From: Ignavibacteria bacterium UBA2373
Lineage (GTDB): Bacteria; Bacteroidota; Ignavibacteria; Kapaibacteriales; UBA961
NCBI GenBank assembly: GCA_002344005.1
Contig: DDTD01000010.1
Coordinates: 6,179-70,178, forward strand
Reading direction: 5' to 3'
Length of the DNA: 64,000 nt
This document shows positions 52,201 through 60,786 of this stretch, one piece after another. The number at the start of each line of letters is the position of its first letter. Position 1 is the stretch's first letter. Under the pieces are notes generated by a model. That model did not search any database, was not told the DNA's origin, and was given only the letters and a program-made list of their open reading frames with translations. The position numbers and the translations under genes were made by a program.

Positions 52201-52671
52201 ATGAATGATATGAATGTACAAATCAAGAAACTTTATACCGATGGCGGTGGCAATAACTATGCCTTACCACAGTACGCTACCGAAGGTTCTGCCGGAATGG
52301 ATATATGTGCTTTTACCGATGAACCAATCATAATTGCTCCCGGTTCAATAGCTCTTGTTCCTACGGGGTTGGCAATTGCTTTACCCCAAGGTTTTGAATG
52401 TCAGGTACGTTCTCGCTCCGGTTTAGCTGCCAAACAGGGTGTGTTTTGTCTTAATGCTCCGGGAACCATTGACAGTGATTATCGTGGTGAGATTAAAGTT
52501 ATCCTTGCCAATTTCGGTAAAGAAGACTTCACTATTCGCAATGGCGATCGTATTGCACAAATAGTTATTGCTCGCTATGAGCATATCCAATGGGAAATAG
52601 TAGAAACTTTGGGGCAGACACAACGCGGCGAAGGCGGTTTTGGCAGTACCGGAACACAATCATTTGCATAA
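52201..52671 (+). CDS. dut: dUTP diphosphatase
   Basis: Converts dUTP to dUMP and pyrophosphate, keeping uracil out of DNA and feeding thymidylate synthesis. All five trimeric dUTPase motifs are present in the 156 residues: GSAGMDICAF (I), RSRSGLA (II), GTIDSDYRGEI with the catalytic Asp (III), GDRIAQIVI (IV), and RGEGGFGSTG (V). Either ATG 52201 or ATG 52210 (MNVQIKKLY) could start the protein; neither has a strong ribosome site. The promoter of the next gene lies in its last codons. Confidence 0.96.
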   Translation: MNDMNVQIKKLYTDGGGNNYALPQYATEGSAGMDICAFTDEPIIIAPGSIALVPTGLAIALPQGFECQVRSRSGLAAKQGVFCLNAPGTIDSDYRGEIKVILANFGKEDFTIRNGDRIAQIVIARYEHIQWEIVETLGQTQRGEGGFGSTGTQSFA

Positions 52672-52693
52672 ATACTTTTTATCATTAATTTTG
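52663..52693 (+). promoter_or_regulatory. TTTG-N19-TAATTTTG promoter ending 4 nt before the start codon
   Basis: TTTG (52663-52666), 19 nt, then TAATTTTG (52686-52693), a full match to the Bacteroidota promoter. The ATG at 52698 follows after 4 nt, so the transcript should be leaderless or nearly so. The -33 box lies within the end of dut. Confidence 0.7.
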
Positions 52694-52697
52694 CATC

Positions 52698-53147
52698 ATG
52701 AAATACGGTAAAGCAGTCTTCACAGTCATACTTATTATTTTTATTCCGATTTATTCGGGTGGAATAAGTGTGGTTAAACATTTCTGTTGCGGTACTGTTG
52801 AAAATACTGAATTTCTTTTTGGCTTACATCAAGGTACAATATCTCAAGATAATCATCATGCCAATGATGAAAGTGCATGTTGTGAAAATACGGAGCAAGA
52901 AGATTGTTGTAATTCTGAAAATGACGATAATCAATGTGGCGATGAAATACTGACTTTCGACAGTAATGATTCTTGGCTTATATCACCGATGACATCATGG
53001 GATACAATAGTTGATATTGTCGTTTTGTCAATATTTTATGTCTTTGATTTACAAAAAAATACTACTTTTCTTACCTCTGAATTTGTAGAATCAGATATTC
53101 CGCCCGATAAAGAATTAGCTCACACTATTCAAATTCTTCGACTATAA
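52698..53147 (+). CDS. HYC_CC_PP-type small Cys/His-rich secreted protein
   Basis: A 149-residue protein with an N-terminal signal (AVFTVILIIFIPIYSGGISV), then KHFCCG, a clustered Cys/His/Asp/Glu segment (HHANDESACCENTEQEDCC near 53-71), and a hydrophobic-acidic C-terminal part. The order KH(F/Y)C, CC pairs, and later PP (IPPDKE) matches what I know as the HYC_CC_PP family, found before metal-linked TonB receptors in Bacteroidota. It probably binds a metal, perhaps copper, in the periplasm; this is inferred from the cysteines. The receptor gene follows after a hairpin. It has no ribosome-binding site because the promoter almost touches its ATG. Confidence 0.75.
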   Translation: MKYGKAVFTVILIIFIPIYSGGISVVKHFCCGTVENTEFLFGLHQGTISQDNHHANDESACCENTEQEDCCNSENDDNQCGDEILTFDSNDSWLISPMTSWDTIVDIVVLSIFYVFDLQKNTTFLTSEFVESDIPPDKELAHTIQILRL

Positions 53148-53177
53148 GATTTTCATTTTTTTCTTAATTCAAATGTT

Positions 53178-53205
53178 GTAATACTGCATTGCGGTATTAC
53201 TTTTT
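53178..53205 (+). terminator. Hairpin plus T-tract between the HYC_CC_PP gene and the TonB receptor gene
   Basis: GTAATAC (53178-53184) pairs with GTATTAC (53194-53200), followed by TTTTT. It looks like an intrinsic terminator or attenuator, 22 nt before the receptor start. It may lower or condition receptor expression. Confidence 0.6.
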
Positions 53206-53226
53206 ATCCATTTTAATTTACAAAAA

Positions 53227-55437
53227 ATGAAACTATATTGTAGTATAATATTCGTGTTTCTCTCCGCTATTCTAACAGGAAGAGCACAAAACTTTATCAT
53301 TGGTAAAGTCACTTCGGCACAAGATAAAACACTGCTTGAAGGTATAAAAGTACAATGGAATGGCACCGCCAAAGGTGTGCTGACAACAAAAAACGGTGTA
53401 TTCCGCTTACAAGAGTCTCCACAAACACATGAGCTGGTAATTTCTGCAATAGGTTATGTGACAGATACTTTTCATGTTCATGATTATAGGATAGGTGATA
53501 CACTCGCAATTTCACTACAACCCAAAATATCGGAAGAAGTTGTTGTAGAAGCGGAGTCGGATGCAACGACTATATCCACTGCCACCATCTTACCGACAGA
53601 AAAAATGACCGAAAAAGAATTTAAAAGAGCAGCTTGTTGTTCACTTGCCGAAAGTTTCGAGACCAATGCCACAGTTGATGTCTCGTATTCCGATGCGGTA
53701 ACAGGTGCTAAACAAATAGAAATGTTAGGTTTGCAAGGAAGTTATGTGCAGGTGCTTACCGAGTGTTTGCCTACAATTCGCGGTTTAGCTTCATCGTATG
53801 GATTGGAGTATATTCCCGGCACATGGTTGGAAAGTATTTCATTATCTAAAGGCGTGGCTTCGGTTGTCAATGGTTATGAAGCAATGACGGGGCAAATGGA
53901 GATTGAATTAAAAAAGCCACATGAGAGTGAGCGATTGCATCTCAATGCTTACTTTAATCCTATTGGGCGATGGGAGGGTAATTTGGTACATTCTTACAGT
54001 TTTACAGAGGATTTTGGGACAACATTATTGGCACATGGCACTATTATGAATAATACAATTGACAATAATGGCGACGGCTTTCTTGATATTCCACAGCGCA
54101 GCCAAATTAATATTTTTAATCGTTGGCGTTATGCGAATGAATATACGATGGTACAATTGGGAATAAAAGCACTTACCGAAGAAAGAATTGCCGGTGAAAA
54201 TAATTTTAGAACATCACAATCAATTGCTCGTTGGAATCCTTATGGCATAACGGTAAATACAGAACGTTATGAAGCATTTTTTAAAAGCGGTCATGTACTT
54301 GATGATAATGAAAAATATCATTTGGCATTTTTCGGCACATACCAAACACATAGTCAGAGATCATTATTCGGGTTACGTCATTATAACGGTAAAGAATATA
54401 CTGTCACTGCACGGGCTGTGTTTACTGCAAAATTCGATGATAATTTTTCGATTGTTTCCGGTACAAGCTATCTTGCTGATAATATTGAAGAAATATTCGA
54501 TGTGTCTAATCTAAGTCGCACGGAAAGCGTACCCGGAATATTCGCTGAGGCAACAATAAAACCGGAAAAAAAATGGACAGTATTAACAGGTATTCGCTAT
54601 GACAGACATAATATTGCAGGTGATTTGATAATACCGAGGATGATGGTTAAATATGATATTGATGAACAATCAACAATTCGATTTTCTGCAGGTAAAGGAC
54701 TGCGATTTGCTAATATATTCGCAGAAAATGTTGCATTTTTGGCAAGCTCACGCACTATCACTATTCCCGTCTCATTACAACCTGAAGAATCATGGAATAT
54801 TGGTATAGGAACTGTCGTTTATTTTTCGGTATTTGATAAAATGTTTACCCTTGATGCAGATATTTTCAGAACGGAATTTATTAATCAGGTAATCTCGGAT
54901 CTTGACATATCGCCTAATGTCGTATATTTCACGAATACTTCCGGCAGTTTTTCCAATAGCGCGCAAATCCGTTTACAAGGCGAAATCTATTCTGCTCTGA
55001 CTCTTGCTGTGGCATATCGTTTTAATGATGTGCAATTTACGACAAATGGTACTTTGCAACAGAGGGCACTTTATAGTCCGCATAAATCATTTTTTAGTAT
55101 ATCATATGCGCCGAGTGATTGGCAATTTGATGCAACATGGACATATCGCAGTGGAGGAAGAATTCCATTCGTTGCAGCTAAACATTCTCTTGGTAGTGAT
55201 GAAAGTCATGATTATGCCACATCTTTTGATGGCTTTTCGATTGTGAACATGCAGGCGCAATACACATTTATGGGTGTTGAACTGTATGCAGGAGTAGAAA
55301 ATTTGCTCGACACAATGCAGCATCACCCAATTATTGATCCCCAAAATCCGTATGGAGAGAACTTCGATGCCTCCTTAGTATGGGGTCCGATTATGGGCAG
55401 AATGTTCTATTCAGGCATCAGATGGGTTATTGAGTGA
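53227..55437 (+). CDS. TonB-dependent outer-membrane receptor, metal-associated type
   Basis: Active uptake receptor of 736 residues. After a signal peptide comes a carboxypeptidase-regulatory-like domain (about 20-100, FIIGKVTSAQDKTLLEGIKV), a plug with SLAESFETNATVDVSYSDAV, IEMLGLQGSYVQVL and GLEYIPGTWLESISLSKGVASVVNGYEAMTGQ, and a 22-strand barrel ending MFYSGIRWVIE. The plug closely follows TonB receptors that stand beside HYC_CC_PP and heavy-metal genes in Bacteroidota, with the ACCSLAESFETN block. A metal or metal-ligand substrate is therefore likely. It is paired with the Cys-rich gene just upstream. Confidence 0.9.
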   Translation: MKLYCSIIFVFLSAILTGRAQNFIIGKVTSAQDKTLLEGIKVQWNGTAKGVLTTKNGVFRLQESPQTHELVISAIGYVTDTFHVHDYRIGDTLAISLQPKISEEVVVEAESDATTISTATILPTEKMTEKEFKRAACCSLAESFETNATVDVSYSDAVTGAKQIEMLGLQGSYVQVLTECLPTIRGLASSYGLEYIPGTWLESISLSKGVASVVNGYEAMTGQMEIELKKPHESERLHLNAYFNPIGRWEGNLVHSYSFTEDFGTTLLAHGTIMNNTIDNNGDGFLDIPQRSQINIFNRWRYANEYTMVQLGIKALTEERIAGENNFRTSQSIARWNPYGITVNTERYEAFFKSGHVLDDNEKYHLAFFGTYQTHSQRSLFGLRHYNGKEYTVTARAVFTAKFDDNFSIVSGTSYLADNIEEIFDVSNLSRTESVPGIFAEATIKPEKKWTVLTGIRYDRHNIAGDLIIPRMMVKYDIDEQSTIRFSAGKGLRFANIFAENVAFLASSRTITIPVSLQPEESWNIGIGTVVYFSVFDKMFTLDADIFRTEFINQVISDLDISPNVVYFTNTSGSFSNSAQIRLQGEIYSALTLAVAYRFNDVQFTTNGTLQQRALYSPHKSFFSISYAPSDWQFDATWTYRSGGRIPFVAAKHSLGSDESHDYATSFDGFSIVNMQAQYTFMGVELYAGVENLLDTMQHHPIIDPQNPYGENFDASLVWGPIMGRMFYSGIRWVIE

Positions 55438-55531
55438 GAAATCAATCATAATTTTGTACAACATTTTTATACGTTCAAGAAACAATCAGATGAAAACATC
55501 CTCAATCCCGCCTCTTGCAGGTGTGTGTGTC

Positions 55532-57112
55532 ATGATAATCAGGAAACTCGTGCAGACCGGTATCTTCTTGCTATTCATGGTACTATGTGGATATTCCAGT
55601 GATGCCAGTACGGATACTTTGCTTATACGTCGCCCTGCTGCAACGGGAAAATCCCAAAGAAAACCGGATACATTGTCGAAAGAACGTTCCCAATATCGTG
55701 CGCAAATGCTCAAAGAGTTGCAACGCGATCTCGATGGCATTCTTGAAGGGGCTGAAATTACAAATACTAATATTGGTGTTTCAGCCCAATATACTGAAAC
55801 AGGTGAGTTTCTCTATCGCCGTAATGATGAGAAGAATTTTATACCGGCATCGAACTTGAAACTCATCACTACAGCCGCAGCTTTAGAGTACTTAGGTAAA
55901 GATTTTCGCTATAGAACCCTTTTTTACTTAGATGGCACAGCCAATCGTGGCGGTGAATTTATCGGCAATATTATCATTCGTGGAGGCGGTGACCCAACAT
56001 TGTCGCAGTTCTTTTACCGTGATGCAACATTCATCTTCGATGCCGTATTCAATAAACTTGATTCATTGGGGATAACCTCGATTCGGGGAAATATTATTGC
56101 CGATGATACCTATTTTACTGATGAGCCATATCCGAAAGGATGGTCAATTGAAGACATCCCATTTGCATTCTCACCCGAAGTGAGTGGCTTAAATTATTAT
56201 GATAATACAGTGGAATTTCATTGTGAACCCGGTATTGCCGCCGGTGAAAAACCACATATAGATATTGTTCCCGAGAATGAATATGTGACATATATTAATG
56301 ATTTAATTACCACAGATTCTAATTATGCTCCCACAGCCGAAGGATTACGCAGCCCGGAATCGAATTCTTTTATTATTTCGGGTGGCATACCTTTGCGCAA
56401 AGAAAAAAGTAATGTTATTATACAATCTTCCATTCATAAACCGGCATTATACTTTGCATCCATACTGCGTTCTGAATTGGAACGTCGCGGGATTAGAATA
56501 CGTGGCTCACTTCTGCAATCCAAAGAAATGTATTATTTCCCGAATTATCCTTCATTGGTATTGCTTGCAGAACAATTTTCACCTGCTTTATCGGATATTG
56601 TTCTTATTACAAATAGATTCAGCCATAATTTATGTGCGGAAGTATTATTAAAAACTATAGCAAAAGAAAAAACTGGTATAGGTAGCTTTGAAAATGGTAT
56701 AGAGATGATTAAAAAATTTCTGACAAAATATGGTATCAAAACAGAGAAACTTAGTATAGCGGATGGTTCGGGGCTTTCGCGGCTTAATCTTTGTTCACCG
56801 CTTTCCTTTGTTAAAGTACTAAATGCGATGTATAATTCTCCTAATCGGGATGAATTTATTGCATCATTAGCTATACCGGGAGAGCGGGGTACATTACATA
56901 AACGATTGACAAATTCTCGTGCGGAAACGAATATTTTTGCGAAAACCGGCAGTATGGCATCTGTCTCCACAATTTCAGGGTATGCACTTACACGAGATCG
57001 CGAACCTGTATCGTTTTCAATCATGTTTAATGGATTTACCGTACCTTTTTCGGTCATACGTTCTTTAGAAGATTTAGTGTGTATGCGACTTGCAAGTTTT
57101 AGTAGGAAATAA
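55532..57112 (+). CDS. dacB: D-alanyl-D-alanine carboxypeptidase/endopeptidase (PBP4, class C)
   Basis: Periplasmic serine peptidase that trims peptidoglycan peptides. From ATG 55532 (MIIRKLVQTGIFLLFMVLCG, a signal peptide) it has 526 residues. The three catalytic motifs are present: S-x-x-K in PASNLKLITTAAA near residues 106-118, SxN in RFSHNLCAEV, and KTG in FAKTGSMASVSTISGYA. The DacB-type insertion (VIIQSSIHKP region) and the GDPTLSQFF block are also typical. The start is uncertain: ATG 55490 is possible but gives a poor signal; AGGTG stands before 55532. tgt follows in 6 nt, suggesting a shared operon. Confidence 0.93.
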   Translation: MIIRKLVQTGIFLLFMVLCGYSSDASTDTLLIRRPAATGKSQRKPDTLSKERSQYRAQMLKELQRDLDGILEGAEITNTNIGVSAQYTETGEFLYRRNDEKNFIPASNLKLITTAAALEYLGKDFRYRTLFYLDGTANRGGEFIGNIIIRGGGDPTLSQFFYRDATFIFDAVFNKLDSLGITSIRGNIIADDTYFTDEPYPKGWSIEDIPFAFSPEVSGLNYYDNTVEFHCEPGIAAGEKPHIDIVPENEYVTYINDLITTDSNYAPTAEGLRSPESNSFIISGGIPLRKEKSNVIIQSSIHKPALYFASILRSELERRGIRIRGSLLQSKEMYYFPNYPSLVLLAEQFSPALSDIVLITNRFSHNLCAEVLLKTIAKEKTGIGSFENGIEMIKKFLTKYGIKTEKLSIADGSGLSRLNLCSPLSFVKVLNAMYNSPNRDEFIASLAIPGERGTLHKRLTNSRAETNIFAKTGSMASVSTISGYALTRDREPVSFSIMFNGFTVPFSVIRSLEDLVCMRLASFSRK

Positions 57113-57118
57113 TATTTT

Positions 57119-58246
57119 ATGCCATTTTTTAGCGCAATAACTACGGCTGCAGATTGTAAGGCACGCGCCGGAATTCTTCAAACAGATCACGGATGTATCG
57201 AAACGCCCATATTTATGCCCGTCGGCACTCAAGGAGCTGTCAAAGCTATAGAACACAGAGAATTAGATGAGCTTGGTGTGCAAATAATATTGGGAAATAC
57301 CTATCATCTTTATTTACGCCCCGGCAATGATGTGCTTTCATCATTTGGTGGATTGCATCAATTTAATTCTTGGAATAAACCCTTACTGACCGACAGTGGC
57401 GGCTATCAGGTGTTTTCATTAAAAGATTTACGAAAAATAACCGAAAAAGGTGTTGAATTTAGAAGTCACTTAGACGGCTCAAAACATATTTTTACGCCGG
57501 AAAATGTCATAGAAACACAAAGAATAATTGGCTCGGATATTATGATGCCTTTAGATGAGTGTACGCCATATCCGGCTACATATGACTATGCCAAAAAATC
57601 CGCTGACATGACAGTACGTTGGGCAAAAAGGAATAAAGAGGCATTTGATAATTCATCACCGCGCTATGGTCATACACAATTTCTGTTCGGTATCGGGCAA
57701 GGAAGTACATATCCCGATTTACGTCGAGCTTGTATGAATAATTTAGTGGAAATGAATTTTGACGGTTACAGCATTGGTGGATTAGCTGTTGGCGAATCCG
57801 CCGAAAATATGTATGAAATGACTGATATTTCCACCGATTGTATTCCGCAGAATAAACCCCGATATTTGATGGGAGTAGGTACGCCTGAAAATATACTCAA
57901 TGCCATTGAGTTAGGGGTTGATATGTTTGATTGTGTGATGCCCACACGCAATGCGCGCAATGCGACATTATTTACATCTCGCGGTAAAATTAATTTGCGG
58001 AATGCGAAATATAAGTTCAGCAACGATATTGTGGATCCCGAAGTGATTACCTATACAAGTTCTTTTACTTTAGGGTATTTACGTCATCTGTTTATTGCAC
58101 AGGAAATTCTCGCGCTTCAATTAGCAACTATTCATAATATCGGGTTTTATCTGTGGCTTGTCAAAACAGCCCGACAAAAAATACTTGATGGCAGCTTCCG
58201 TCAATGGAGCAAAAATTTACAACAAGACATGAGTAAACGTTTATAA
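57119..58246 (+). CDS. tgt: tRNA-guanine transglycosylase (queuine tRNA-ribosyltransferase)
   Basis: Replaces guanine 34 of certain tRNAs by the queuosine precursor. The 375 residues show ETPIFMPVGTQGAVKA, LTDSGGYQVFSL with the catalytic Asp near residue 92, LDECTPYPATYDYAK, GGLAVGESAENMYEM and DMFDCVMPTRNARN with the second catalytic Asp. The usual zinc ligands C-x-C-x2-C are absent: VDPEVITYTSSFTLGYLRHL has V, T and S where the E. coli enzyme has three Cys, though the His of ATIHN remains. I recall the same loss in other Bacteroidota, so it looks like a lineage trait. yajC follows. Confidence 0.95.
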   Translation: MPFFSAITTAADCKARAGILQTDHGCIETPIFMPVGTQGAVKAIEHRELDELGVQIILGNTYHLYLRPGNDVLSSFGGLHQFNSWNKPLLTDSGGYQVFSLKDLRKITEKGVEFRSHLDGSKHIFTPENVIETQRIIGSDIMMPLDECTPYPATYDYAKKSADMTVRWAKRNKEAFDNSSPRYGHTQFLFGIGQGSTYPDLRRACMNNLVEMNFDGYSIGGLAVGESAENMYEMTDISTDCIPQNKPRYLMGVGTPENILNAIELGVDMFDCVMPTRNARNATLFTSRGKINLRNAKYKFSNDIVDPEVITYTSSFTLGYLRHLFIAQEILALQLATIHNIGFYLWLVKTARQKILDGSFRQWSKNLQQDMSKRL

Positions 58247-58273
58247 TATTTTTTACGAAAGGATACACTATTT

Positions 58274-58615
58274 ATGAAATTAGCATTTTTACTTCTTGCA
58301 GCGGCACCCGCAATGGCAATGGCTCCTTCACCGCAAAGTGGCGGCGATGGCATGAACAGCATGATTTCGACATTGTTAATGTTCGGTTCCATTATTTTTA
58401 TTTTTTATTTTATGATTATTCGCCCGCAATCGAAGCGTCAAAAAGAACTAAAAAAAATGTTGGATGAAATGGCTAAAGGCGATAAAGTGGTAACGGGCGC
58501 AGGTATTCACGGAACTATCAGCGATATGAATGAAGGTAAAGTTCTGATTCAAATTGCAGAAAATACCCGTGTTTGGTTCGACAAAACAGCAATTGTGACA
58601 GTAACAAAAAAATAA
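58274..58615 (+). CDS. yajC: Preprotein translocase subunit YajC
   Basis: Accessory subunit of the SecDF-YajC complex in the inner membrane. The 113-residue protein has an N-terminal hydrophobic start (MKLAFLLLAAAPAMAMA), a single membrane helix (SIIFIFYFMIIRPQSKRQKELKKML) with the hallmark FxxIRPQxKRxKE, and the cytoplasmic beta domain with GDKVVTGAGIHGTISDM. A GAAAGGA ribosome site stands before it. It follows tgt as in many genomes, but secD and secF are not here. Confidence 0.95.
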   Translation: MKLAFLLLAAAPAMAMAPSPQSGGDGMNSMISTLLMFGSIIFIFYFMIIRPQSKRQKELKKMLDEMAKGDKVVTGAGIHGTISDMNEGKVLIQIAENTRVWFDKTAIVTVTKK

Positions 58616-58622
58616 AAAATTC

Positions 58623-59828
58623 ATGAGAAAATTTGATACAATAGAATCGGCTGTCGCTGATTTACAAGCCGGAAAAATTGTCATAGTTGTGGACGATGAA
58701 GATCGTGAAAATGAAGGCGATGTTATTTGTGCATCACAATTTACCACACCCGATATGATTAATTTCATGGCAGTTCATGCGCGCGGGTTAATTTGTACCT
58801 CAATTACACAGCAACGTGCGGAGGAATTAGAACTTACATCAATGGTTGCCGATAATACGGCTTTGCACGGAACACGCTTTACTGTGTCGGTTGATTATGT
58901 GCATGGTACAACATCGGGCATTTCTGCTCATGACCGTGCAGCAACTGTACAGGCACTTATCAATCCGCAATCAAAGCCGGAAGATTTTGGGAGACCCGGG
59001 CATATTTTCCCATTAGTTGCTTGTCCCGGCGGAGTATTGCGTCGTGCGGGCCACACGGAAGCCGTCATTGATTTGATGAAATTAGCAGACTTACAACCAT
59101 CCGGAGTGCTTTGTGAAATTCTTGCAGATGACGGCACAATGGCGCGCGGTGAAGAATTATTTGATTTTGCCGAAAAGCACTCACTCAAACTTATTACGGT
59201 AAAAGATCTTATTGCCTATCGTTTAGAAAAAGAGTCTTTGGTACGCTTTGTTGCCGAAGCACAGCTACCCACCGAATATGGTAATTTTCAAGTAAAAATA
59301 TTTGAAAATATAACCGATGGTAAAGAGCATTTAGCTCTGGTCAAAGGCGAAATTTCTGCTGATGAACCGATTTTGGTGCGCGCACATTCTGAATGTATGA
59401 CCGGCGATATTTTCCATTCTTTGCGTTGTGATTGCGGTAAACAACTTCATCGAGCAATGGAAATGATTGAACATGCCGGAAAAGGTGTAATTCTCTATAT
59501 GCGTCAAGAAGGTCGAGGCATTGGACTTACCAATAAGATTAAAGCATATTCTTTGCAAGAACAAGGCATGAATACCATCGAAGCAAATGAAGCTCTCGGA
59601 TTTAAGCCCGATGCACGTGACTATGGTATAGGCGCTCAAATACTTAATCAACTTGGGGTTAGAAAAATGATGCTTATGACCAATAATCCGACAAAAAGGG
59701 TAGGATTGGAAAGTTATGGTTTGGAAGTTGTGGACAGAGTTCCCATAGAGATAGAACCTGTGCCCGAAAATGAGGAATATCTCAAAACCAAAAAGTATAA
59801 AATGGGGCATATTCTCAAGCATCTTTAG
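58623..59828 (+). CDS. ribBA: Bifunctional 3,4-dihydroxy-2-butanone 4-phosphate synthase / GTP cyclohydrolase II
   Basis: Supplies both precursors of riboflavin. The 401-residue protein has the RibB domain first (VVDDEDRENEGDVICASQ, STSGISAHDRAAT seen as TTSGISAHDRAAT, GHIFPLVACPGGVLRRAGHTEA; about 1-200), then RibA (about 205-395) with zinc-binding Cys in RAHSECMTGDIFHSLRCDCG and MRQEGRGIGLTNKI. All catalytic motifs of both halves look present. It is 8 nt after yajC. No FMN riboswitch precedes it; the gap is far too short, so control must be through the upstream operon. Confidence 0.96.
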   Translation: MRKFDTIESAVADLQAGKIVIVVDDEDRENEGDVICASQFTTPDMINFMAVHARGLICTSITQQRAEELELTSMVADNTALHGTRFTVSVDYVHGTTSGISAHDRAATVQALINPQSKPEDFGRPGHIFPLVACPGGVLRRAGHTEAVIDLMKLADLQPSGVLCEILADDGTMARGEELFDFAEKHSLKLITVKDLIAYRLEKESLVRFVAEAQLPTEYGNFQVKIFENITDGKEHLALVKGEISADEPILVRAHSECMTGDIFHSLRCDCGKQLHRAMEMIEHAGKGVILYMRQEGRGIGLTNKIKAYSLQEQGMNTIEANEALGFKPDARDYGIGAQILNQLGVRKMMLMTNNPTKRVGLESYGLEVVDRVPIEIEPVPENEEYLKTKKYKMGHILKHL

Positions 59829-59982
59829 GGTTGATAAAAAAGCAATTTCAATAAAATCAAAAAGTTATGTAAATAATGTTAATGATGTTCTGGTGAATGT
59901 CTGTTGAGTTATCTTCAACTTATACACAAATGGGCGATGTGCATCGTCAATCCACATCGCTTACAGAATAGATAATCTTCTG

Positions 59983-59990
59983 TAATTTTG
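59983..59990 (+). promoter_or_regulatory. TAATTTTG promoter box for thioredoxin
   Basis: TAATTTTG matches TAnnTTTG and lies 43 nt before trxA. The surrounding 205-bp gap holds nothing else recognisable. Confidence 0.5.
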
Positions 59991-60033
59991 TCTTAAACTC
60001 TTCACATATTATTATTATTCAAAGGTTAGATTA

Positions 60034-60360
60034 ATGGCTAATGCGCTTCATTTCACAGATGATAACTTCAAAAGCGAAGTTCTTGAATCATCTTCACCTG
60101 TCTTAGTAGATTTTTGGGCAACATGGTGTGGTCCATGTCGTATGATAGCACCAGTTATCGAAGAACTTGCTGCCGATTATGAAGGAAAAGCACGTATCGG
60201 AAAATTAGATGTTGATAACAATCCCAATGTTGCTATGGAATATGGTGTACGCTCCATACCGACATTATTGATATTCAAAGACGGCAAAATCGCCGACACT
60301 ATCATCGGAGCTGTGTCAAAATCATATATTACCGAACGCCTCGAAGCAGTCGTCGCATAA
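60034..60360 (+). CDS. trxA: Thioredoxin
   Basis: Cytoplasmic dithiol reductant. The 108-residue protein has the classic fold and active site: VLVDFWATWCGPCRMIAPVI with WCGPC near residues 31-35, then KLDVDNNPNVAMEYGVRSIPTLLIFKDG with the cis-Pro before Thr. Length and sequence are normal for thioredoxin 1. AAAGGTTAG before the start is only a moderate ribosome site. It is flanked by its own promoter and terminator. Confidence 0.97.
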   Translation: MANALHFTDDNFKSEVLESSSPVLVDFWATWCGPCRMIAPVIEELAADYEGKARIGKLDVDNNPNVAMEYGVRSIPTLLIFKDGKIADTIIGAVSKSYITERLEAVVA

Positions 60361-60383
60361 GATACAGACCATGAGTATCGTTT

Positions 60384-60424
60384 ACCCGACATACATTTCA
60401 AATATGCATGTCGGGTTTTTATTT
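60384..60424 (+). terminator. Intrinsic terminator after trxA
   Basis: ACCCGACAT (60384-60392) pairs with ATGTCGGGT (60408-60416) around a 15-nt loop, followed by a T-rich run. Confidence 0.85.
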
Positions 60425-60464
60425 TTTGTGAATACTTTTTAATCAATGGCGGGAGAATCTTTCG

Positions 60465-60758
60465 ATGGCACGTCCTCGACTTTTAGAAAAGGAAGAAATT
60501 ACGTATTTGATGGGCAAGCATCCATTGTGGGAACATCATGATACGATAATTATTCGTTATTTTGCACCTTCAAATTTTGTGAGTGCAATAGGATTAATCA
60601 ATGCAATAGCTATTCTGGCGGAAAAAATGGATCATCATCCCGATATTCATTTGACCGGATGGAACAAAGTGCAAATTTGCTTATCTACTCATGACCAAGG
60701 TGGCTTGACGGAATTAGATTTTCGTTTGGCAGCCGAGATTGATGCAATTCAAGTATAA
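60465..60758 (+). CDS. phhB: 4a-hydroxytetrahydrobiopterin dehydratase (pterin carbinolamine dehydratase)
   Basis: Small enzyme that recycles pterin cofactor and can support hydroxylases or molybdopterin-type pathways. The 97 residues are the complete single-domain family: WEHHDTIIIRYFAPSNFVSAIGLINAIAILAEKMDHHPDIHLTGWNKVQICLSTHDQGGLTELDFRLA is the core, with the signature E/K-x3-HHP seen as EKMDHHPDI and the later H in STHD. No phenylalanine hydroxylase gene is near. eno follows within 30 nt. Confidence 0.9.
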   Translation: MARPRLLEKEEITYLMGKHPLWEHHDTIIIRYFAPSNFVSAIGLINAIAILAEKMDHHPDIHLTGWNKVQICLSTHDQGGLTELDFRLAAEIDAIQV

Positions 60759-60786
60759 TTTTTTTTTCATATTTATTTCGTGATGT

